From Oscillospiraceae bacterium (lineage in GTDB: Bacteria > Bacillota > Clostridia > Oscillospirales > Oscillospiraceae), in the NCBI GenBank assembly GCA_020025655.1, contig JAHHRR010000023.1:1-26473 (forward strand): a stretch of DNA of 26,473 nt. Direction: 5' to 3'. The notes beneath the pieces were generated by a model. It was not told where the DNA came from. It ran no database searches and saw nothing but the letters and a program-made list of their open reading frames with translations. Both the position numbers and the translations under genes were made by a program. Of this stretch, positions 22,464 to 26,473 are shown one piece after another. The first letter of the stretch is position 1, and the number at the start of each line of letters is the position of its first letter.

Positions 22464-23678
22464 TCACCTCAGTTTTTTTAAATTGAGATTTTCTACAAGG
22501 CAGCCCGCCTCTCCGTCTGAAAAGCGGAGTGTAAGCCTGTCGCCGGGTTTAAGCGCACCTGCCTGATTTATAATATTCCCTTCTGAATCTGCAGCTGCGG
22601 CATAGCCACGGCTTAAAACTCTCAGGGGACTCATTGCGTCCAGAGACGCAGCGAGAGAGACAAAATCTCTGCGCCTGCCCGCAAGAAATCTTTCCTGAGA
22701 GGAAACGAGCCTTTCACACAGGTAGTCTAAATTTTGCCGTCTGTTATTTATCTGAGCAGAGGGGTCTGTAATAACAGCCTTTGAACTGATATTTTCAAGC
22801 CTCTGCCTGTAATTTTTAAGTTTAGCGTCCATTCCCTGAACGGAGATAACGGAGAGCTTGTTTAAAAGCGCTCTTATCTCTTCACAGTCGGGAACTGCGA
22901 TTTCAGCTGCATTAGAGGGCGTAGATGCCCGCACATCAGCCACATAGTCGGAAATAGTAACATCCGGCTCGTGACCTACGGCTGAAATAACCGGAAGTTC
23001 TGAATCATAAATAGCACGAGCTACACGTTCATCGTTAAAGGCCCACAGGTCCTCGATAGAACCGCCGCCGCGCCCGGTAATAATAAGGTCGGCGACCTTA
23101 AATTCATTTGCATACTTAATAGCCCCTGCTATTTCAGCGGGAGCTTCAACGCCCTGTACTCTGACGGGCATAAGAAGAACTTTTGTCATCGGCCATCTGC
23201 GGCCGAGAATTCTTATCATATCATGTACGGCAGCGCCGGCAGATGATGTGATAACAGCAATGCGTTCGGGCATTGCGGGAAGCGGCTTTTTGTGTGCAGG
23301 ATCAAAAAGACCCTCGGCACTGAGCTTTGCCTTAAGCTGCTCAAAAGCTATCTGTAAATCGCCTGTTCCTTCAGGCATCAGCTCAGTCACCTGAAGCTGA
23401 TAGGCACCATCACGTTCATAGACGGTAATACGGCCGTAAGCCAGAACCGCCATGCCGTTTTCCGGGCAGTAGCGCAGCTTCTGCGCACTGCTTCTGAACA
23501 TGACACATCGCAGACTGCCGCCTTCATCTTTCAACGTAAAATAATGGTGCCCGGAGGGGTAAATCTTATAATTGGAAAGTTCACCCCTGATGCACACATT
23601 ATGGAAAAGCGGCTCAGATTCCAGCTGAGCTTTTATAAGACTGTTAAGCTGAGAAACGCTTAAAATCTGCTTATCCAT
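22464..23678 (-). CDS. xseA: Exodeoxyribonuclease VII large subunit
   Basis: The catalytic subunit of exonuclease VII, 404 residues. The N-terminal OB-fold covers about 1-100 (SVSQLNSLIKAQLE, then IRGELSNY and SGHHYFTLKD). The catalytic core has the conserved GRGGGSIEDLWAFN at 202-215, GHEPD at 235-239 and ASTPSNAAE at 251-259. A coiled region follows (about 265-365), then the closing LSRGYAAA. Three bases separate it from nusB. Confidence 0.96.
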   Translation of the reverse strand: MDKQILSVSQLNSLIKAQLESEPLFHNVCIRGELSNYKIYPSGHHYFTLKDEGGSLRCVMFRSSAQKLRYCPENGMAVLAYGRITVYERDGAYQLQVTELMPEGTGDLQIAFEQLKAKLSAEGLFDPAHKKPLPAMPERIAVITSSAGAAVHDMIRILGRRWPMTKVLLMPVRVQGVEAPAEIAGAIKYANEFKVADLIITGRGGGSIEDLWAFNDERVARAIYDSELPVISAVGHEPDVTISDYVADVRASTPSNAAEIAVPDCEEIRALLNKLSVISVQGMDAKLKNYRQRLENISSKAVITDPSAQINNRRQNLDYLCERLVSSQERFLAGRRRDFVSLAASLDAMSPLRVLSRGYAAAADSEGNIINQAGALKPGDRLTLRFSDGEAGCLVENLNLKKLR

Positions 23679-23681
23679 TAC

Positions 23682-24194
23682 TTATTCGCCGATTTCCTCG
23701 GACTTCTCTTCTGAAGAAGCATCTTCGGCAACGGCTGCTTCGGGCATTCCGCCGTACTCGCCACGCATGAATCCGCCCAGAACACCGTTAACAAATGCAA
23801 CGGTATCAGGCTCATCGTAACCCTTGCAGAGCTCGACTGCTTCATTGATTGCAGCGGAGTTGGGCACATCATCCATATAGATGATTTCGCAAATAGCACA
23901 ACGCATAACTGCAAGAGCAGTTCTGGAGATACGCTCGATCTTCCAGCCTTTAGCATAGCGCTCGATAAAGCCGTCAATTTCACTGCGGTTTTCAGCGGTT
24001 AAGGTTACAAGGCGGCGAATATAATCCATCTGCTTTGCATTGGGATATTCGCCGAAGAGCTCGTCTTCTGTGCTGAGAGTATCGTAATGCTCTTTTGCAA
24101 AGAAATCGTCAAGTACCTGAGCGGGGTCCAGCTTGTTTGCAGCTGCGGCAAAACCAATCTGAATGGCAATTTCTCTTGCGGTAGTTCTCTTCAT
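23682..24194 (-). CDS. nusB: Transcription antitermination factor NusB
   Basis: Binds boxA RNA with NusE/S10 and helps antitermination in rRNA operons. All-helical NusB fold, beginning RTTAREIAIQIGFAA, with the conserved ISRTALAVMRCAICEI segment (about 89-104) and PNSAAINEAVELCKGYDEPD near 112-131. The 170 residues exceed the usual 130-150 because of a C-terminal acidic, Ala/Glu-rich tail from about 145 onward that looks disordered. It is the second gene of the long operon, 21 bases after the asp23 gene. In Bacillus folD lies between nusB and xseA; it is absent here. Confidence 0.94.
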   Translation of the reverse strand: MKRTTAREIAIQIGFAAAANKLDPAQVLDDFFAKEHYDTLSTEDELFGEYPNAKQMDYIRRLVTLTAENRSEIDGFIERYAKGWKIERISRTALAVMRCAICEIIYMDDVPNSAAINEAVELCKGYDEPDTVAFVNGVLGGFMRGEYGGMPEAAVAEDASSEEKSEEIGE

Positions 24195-24215
24195 CTTTTC
24201 TTCTCTCCCGGATTC

Positions 24216-24581
24216 TTACTTTTCAAAGGCAATGCCTGAAACGTGGACATTTACCTCGGCACTTTCAATACCGGTAGTAGACTGGACGATGTTCATGACT
24301 TTATCCTGAACATTTCTTGCAACAGTAACGATATTGCAGCCATATAAAACGGTAATTATAACGTCAACAACAATTTTGTCGTCATCGTTGAACTGAACTT
24401 TTATACCTCTGCTGAGGGTTTTGAGACCGATAAGTTCAGCCAAGTCGGAACCTGCTGTATTGGACAGGCCGGCTACACCGTCCACCTCTGAAATGGCGGA
24501 ACGAACGATGCTGGATATAACTTCTTCGGAAATATTGATGCTGCCGTTTTCTTCCTGACATCTGATGTAATTATCGCCCAT
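24216..24581 (-). CDS. Asp23/Gls24 family envelope stress protein (YqhY-like)
   Basis: A 121-residue DUF322/Asp23 domain protein. Characteristic parts are INISEEVISSIVRSAISEV, then GVAGLSN and RGIKVQFNDDDKIVVDVII near 60-78. Members are linked to the envelope or, in the case of YqhY beside nusB in Bacillus, to fatty acid synthesis control; the exact role is unclear. The position directly before nusB identifies it as the YqhY-type copy. It is the first gene of the operon, with AGGAGG before its ATG and a promoter about 30 bases upstream. Confidence 0.92.
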   Translation of the reverse strand: MGDNYIRCQEENGSINISEEVISSIVRSAISEVDGVAGLSNTAGSDLAELIGLKTLSRGIKVQFNDDDKIVVDVIITVLYGCNIVTVARNVQDKVMNIVQSTTGIESAEVNVHVSGIAFEK

Positions 24582-24609
24582 GGTAATTCCTCCTAAATGA
24601 ATTCAGAGT

Positions 24610-24618
24610 ATTCTACCA
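24610..24618 (-). promoter_or_regulatory. Extended -10 promoter of the asp23-nusB-recN operon
   Basis: On the minus strand TGGTAGAAT (24618-24610) is an extended -10 element (TGn plus TAGAAT, five of six). The -35 region is weak (TTTATT at 17 bases). Transcription would begin near 24603, some 20 bases before the ATG at 24581. A further TATAAG lies about 40 bases upstream with a poor -35, so a second start is possible. Confidence 0.5.
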
Positions 24619-24761
24619 CATTATTCAAGAAAAATAAAGACTTATAATGAACTCTGTGTTAATTGAACGATAGAAATGTTGTTTTTTGTGCAAAATTTCA
24701 TAGTTAATATTTAAAATATTCATATTTTTTCGCTGTATTCAGGAATAAACAGGACAGAAAT

Positions 24762-24799
24762 AAAAAAGCTCCTTCGTGCGTAAAGACGCACAAAGGAGC
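24762..24799 (-). terminator. Intrinsic terminator of the second TRAP operon
   Basis: On the minus strand GCTCCTTTGTGCGT pairs with ACGCACGAAGGAGC (14 pairs, one G-U; 24799-24786 and 24781-24768), loop CTTT, then a run of six T. It lies 13 bases after the DctM stop. Confidence 0.92.
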
Positions 24800-24811
24800 A
24801 GATTTGATGTA

Positions 24812-26113
24812 TCAGACAGCGTAGCCTAAAAGTCTCGGCAGGCCAAGAGAGATTGAAGGAACAAATGTTACAAGCAGCAGGCACAGTATCATTGCGATAT
24901 ACATTGGTACCATTGCCTTGACTGTCTGCTCAATCTTTATCTTACCGACACTGCAGCCGACAAAAAGTGCACTGCCGACAGGAGGAGTGCAAAGGCCGAC
25001 AGCAAGGTTAAAGATAAGGACAACGCCGAAATGCACAGGGCTCATACCGAAAGCTTGAACAACGGGTACGAGAATAGGGGTTACGATAATGATAAGAGGA
25101 GCCATATCCATAACGCAGCCCAGAATAAGGAGCAGAAGATTGATTAAAAGAAGCAGGACAACTTTATTATGTGTAATGGTGAGAAGGCCCTTGGTGATGA
25201 GGCTGGGAACCTGAAGATATGCCAGAAGCCAGCCAAAAGCACCGGCAGCAGCGATAAGGCTGAACACGGTAGCCAGGGTTTTTACAACATTATAAAGAAT
25301 TCTGGGTATCTGCTTCCATCTGAGTTCCTTGTAAATGAACTTTGCAACGATGAAAGCATAGATAGCTGCGATTGCTGCGCTCTCGGTGGCGGTAAACCAG
25401 CCTGCGGTAACGCCTACGAGGATGATAACTGCGGTGAAGAGAGCAAACGCTGCGTCCAGAAGGATTTTACCTCTCTGCTTCCAGCTCATACGCTCGCCCT
25501 TGGGGTAGTTTCTCTTAACGCTGATAATTCCGCATACGATCATAAGAGAGATACCGCAGAGTATGCCGGGAACAAGTCCTGCCATAAACAGTGCGCCTAC
25601 GGAAACACCGCCGGCAGCCAGAGAATAGATAATCATATTATGGCTGGGAGGTATAAGAACACCCTGACAGGAGGAAGCAACAGTTGTTGCAACTGAGAAG
25701 TCCTTGTCATAGCCTGCGTTCACCATCATGGGAATTTCGATGCTGCCCAAAGATGAAACGTCTGCAACGGCAGAACCGGAGAGATGTCCGAACAGCATGG
25801 AGCCCAGTATATTAACGTGGGCAAGACCGCCTCTCAGGTGACCTACACAGGCATTTGCCGCCTGCAGCATCCGGTTCGATATACCTCCGGCGCCCATGAT
25901 TTCACCTGCAAGGATGAAGAAAGGTATTGCCATCAAGGAGAAGTTGTTTACGTTTTTCGCCATCTGCTGAATGACACCCATAAGGGGCAGCTTCATATAC
26001 ATAGCGGCTAGAACCGAGGAGGTAGCCAGAGCGAAAGTTATGGGCAATTTAAAGCAGATCATGACAGTGAAAACGCCCAGCAGAATTAAAATTGCAATAT
26101 TCTGATCAAACAT
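24812..26113 (-). CDS. dctM: TRAP transporter large membrane subunit, DctM family (second system)
   Basis: The transport subunit of a second TRAP system, 433 residues with about a dozen membrane helices. Landmarks are AIPFFILAGEIMGAGGIS near 62-79, SGSAVADVSSLGSIEIP near 112-128, GVLIPPSHNMI near 151, WFTATESAAIAAIYA near 240 and GLCTPPVGSALFVG near 380-393. It differs clearly from the DctM at 4769-6052, so it is not a recent duplicate. It overlaps the DctQ gene upstream by eight bases. The binding protein is not in the window, so the substrate cannot be inferred. Confidence 0.95.
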   Translation of the reverse strand: MFDQNIAILILLGVFTVMICFKLPITFALATSSVLAAMYMKLPLMGVIQQMAKNVNNFSLMAIPFFILAGEIMGAGGISNRMLQAANACVGHLRGGLAHVNILGSMLFGHLSGSAVADVSSLGSIEIPMMVNAGYDKDFSVATTVASSCQGVLIPPSHNMIIYSLAAGGVSVGALFMAGLVPGILCGISLMIVCGIISVKRNYPKGERMSWKQRGKILLDAAFALFTAVIILVGVTAGWFTATESAAIAAIYAFIVAKFIYKELRWKQIPRILYNVVKTLATVFSLIAAAGAFGWLLAYLQVPSLITKGLLTITHNKVVLLLLINLLLLILGCVMDMAPLIIIVTPILVPVVQAFGMSPVHFGVVLIFNLAVGLCTPPVGSALFVGCSVGKIKIEQTVKAMVPMYIAMILCLLLVTFVPSISLGLPRLLGYAV

Positions 26114-26473
26114 CGCTTTCCTGTTCCTCCGTTTCTTTTGTTTTAGGTATATACCGCTCCAGACCGAAAAGTCTCAGGAGACTGTAATATGCGATAAAGA
26201 ATCCACCTACCGGCAGCATCAGATACAAAGTGCAAGCGGGCCATTTTGTGGCCGGAAGAGTGGAGGTACTGGTATACTTGATGAGAATAATTCCGTATAC
26301 CACCAGAACTATACCCACTATGGCAATGAAAAGATTATTCAGAAAACTGAACACTTTCTGTGCCGGTTTAGGTAGTTTATTATAGAACATCTCAATAGCT
26401 ATATGCAGGTTCTCTCTAACGCCTATGGCCATTGAAATGAATGCCATCCATACCATGAGTACAAGGGTAACTT
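26106..26473 (-). CDS. dctQ: TRAP transporter small membrane subunit, DctQ family, partial (5' end outside window)
   Basis: The C-terminal 120 residues or so of a DctQ-type subunit. The frame stays open to the window edge, and the internal Met at 26456 sits inside a membrane helix (VTLVLMVWMAFISMAIGV), so the true start lies upstream. The DctQ signature REN/LHIAIEMFYNKLP follows this helix, and two more hydrophobic segments are present. An acidic C-terminal tail (TKETEEQESDV) overlaps the start of DctM by eight bases, which indicates coupled expression. Confidence 0.9.
   Translation of the reverse strand, partial: VTLVLMVWMAFISMAIGVRENLHIAIEMFYNKLPKPAQKVFSFLNNLFIAIVGIVLVVYGIILIKYTSTSTLPATKWPACTLYLMLPVGGFFIAYYSLLRLFGLERYIPKTKETEEQESDV

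Noticed and set aside
25169..25696. Open frame of 175 codons on the plus strand, rich in Cys and Asn
   Set aside because: Antisense to DctM; its composition follows from reversed membrane-protein codons.
1..26473. CRISPR arrays, tRNA or rRNA genes, insertion sequences, phage or toxin-antitoxin genes
   Set aside because: None was seen on reading the intergenic regions and translated frames; no evenly spaced repeats or transposase motifs were found.

Overview
The window looks like chromosomal DNA of an anaerobic Gram-positive bacterium of the Clostridia, perhaps the Oscillospirales/Ruminococcaceae side. The reasons are strong AGGAGG-type ribosome binding sites, several TTG starts, TRAP transporters, a C_GCAxxG_C_C protein, a long CofE-like protein of the type annotated in Firmicutes, and the Firmicutes housekeeping operon asp23-nusB-xseAB-ispA-dxs-tlyA-nadK-argR-recN. 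Base composition looks balanced to slightly AT-rich by eye. The species cannot be named from the sequence alone.

Left part, + strand (1-7176): an accessory catabolic block. It holds the 3' end of a CdaR/PucR-type regulator, a FadR-subfamily GntR regulator, a strong promoter with an inverted-repeat operator, and then one operon. The operon encodes a split transketolase (N and C subunits), a complete TRAP transporter (DctP lipoprotein, DctQ, DctM) and a zinc-dependent alcohol/polyol dehydrogenase, and it ends at a strong terminator. The simplest reading is uptake of an organic or sugar acid (or related solute), oxidation at a hydroxyl, and two-carbon transfer on a sugar phosphate. The substrate is unknown.

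Middle, - strand (7231-9900): a thiol-redox operon (ccdA, a membrane-anchored TlpA/ResA-like thioredoxin, trxA). Upstream on the same strand lies a Crp/Fnr-family regulator whose gene has its own terminator. The ccdA promoter carries a perfect palindrome over its -35 box. The regulator's own upstream region carries two long perfect inverted repeats. Further right on the same strand are ftsH and pgsA, a 355-base intergenic stretch with several hairpins, and a CofE-like (F420:glutamate ligase family) gene with its own promoter.

Right part, - strand (14001-24618): one tightly packed operon, asp23, nusB, xseA, xseB, ispA, dxs, tlyA, nadK, argR, recN, a C_GCAxxG_C_C gene and tyrS. It serves transcription antitermination, DNA repair, isoprenoid synthesis, NADP supply and arginine control. 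The folD gene usual after nusB in Bacillus is absent, and spo0A/spoIVB do not follow recN.

Right edge, - strand (24762-26473): the DctM gene and the truncated DctQ gene of a second TRAP transporter, ending at a strong terminator. Its binding protein would lie outside the window. No tRNA, rRNA, CRISPR array, transposase or phage gene was seen.
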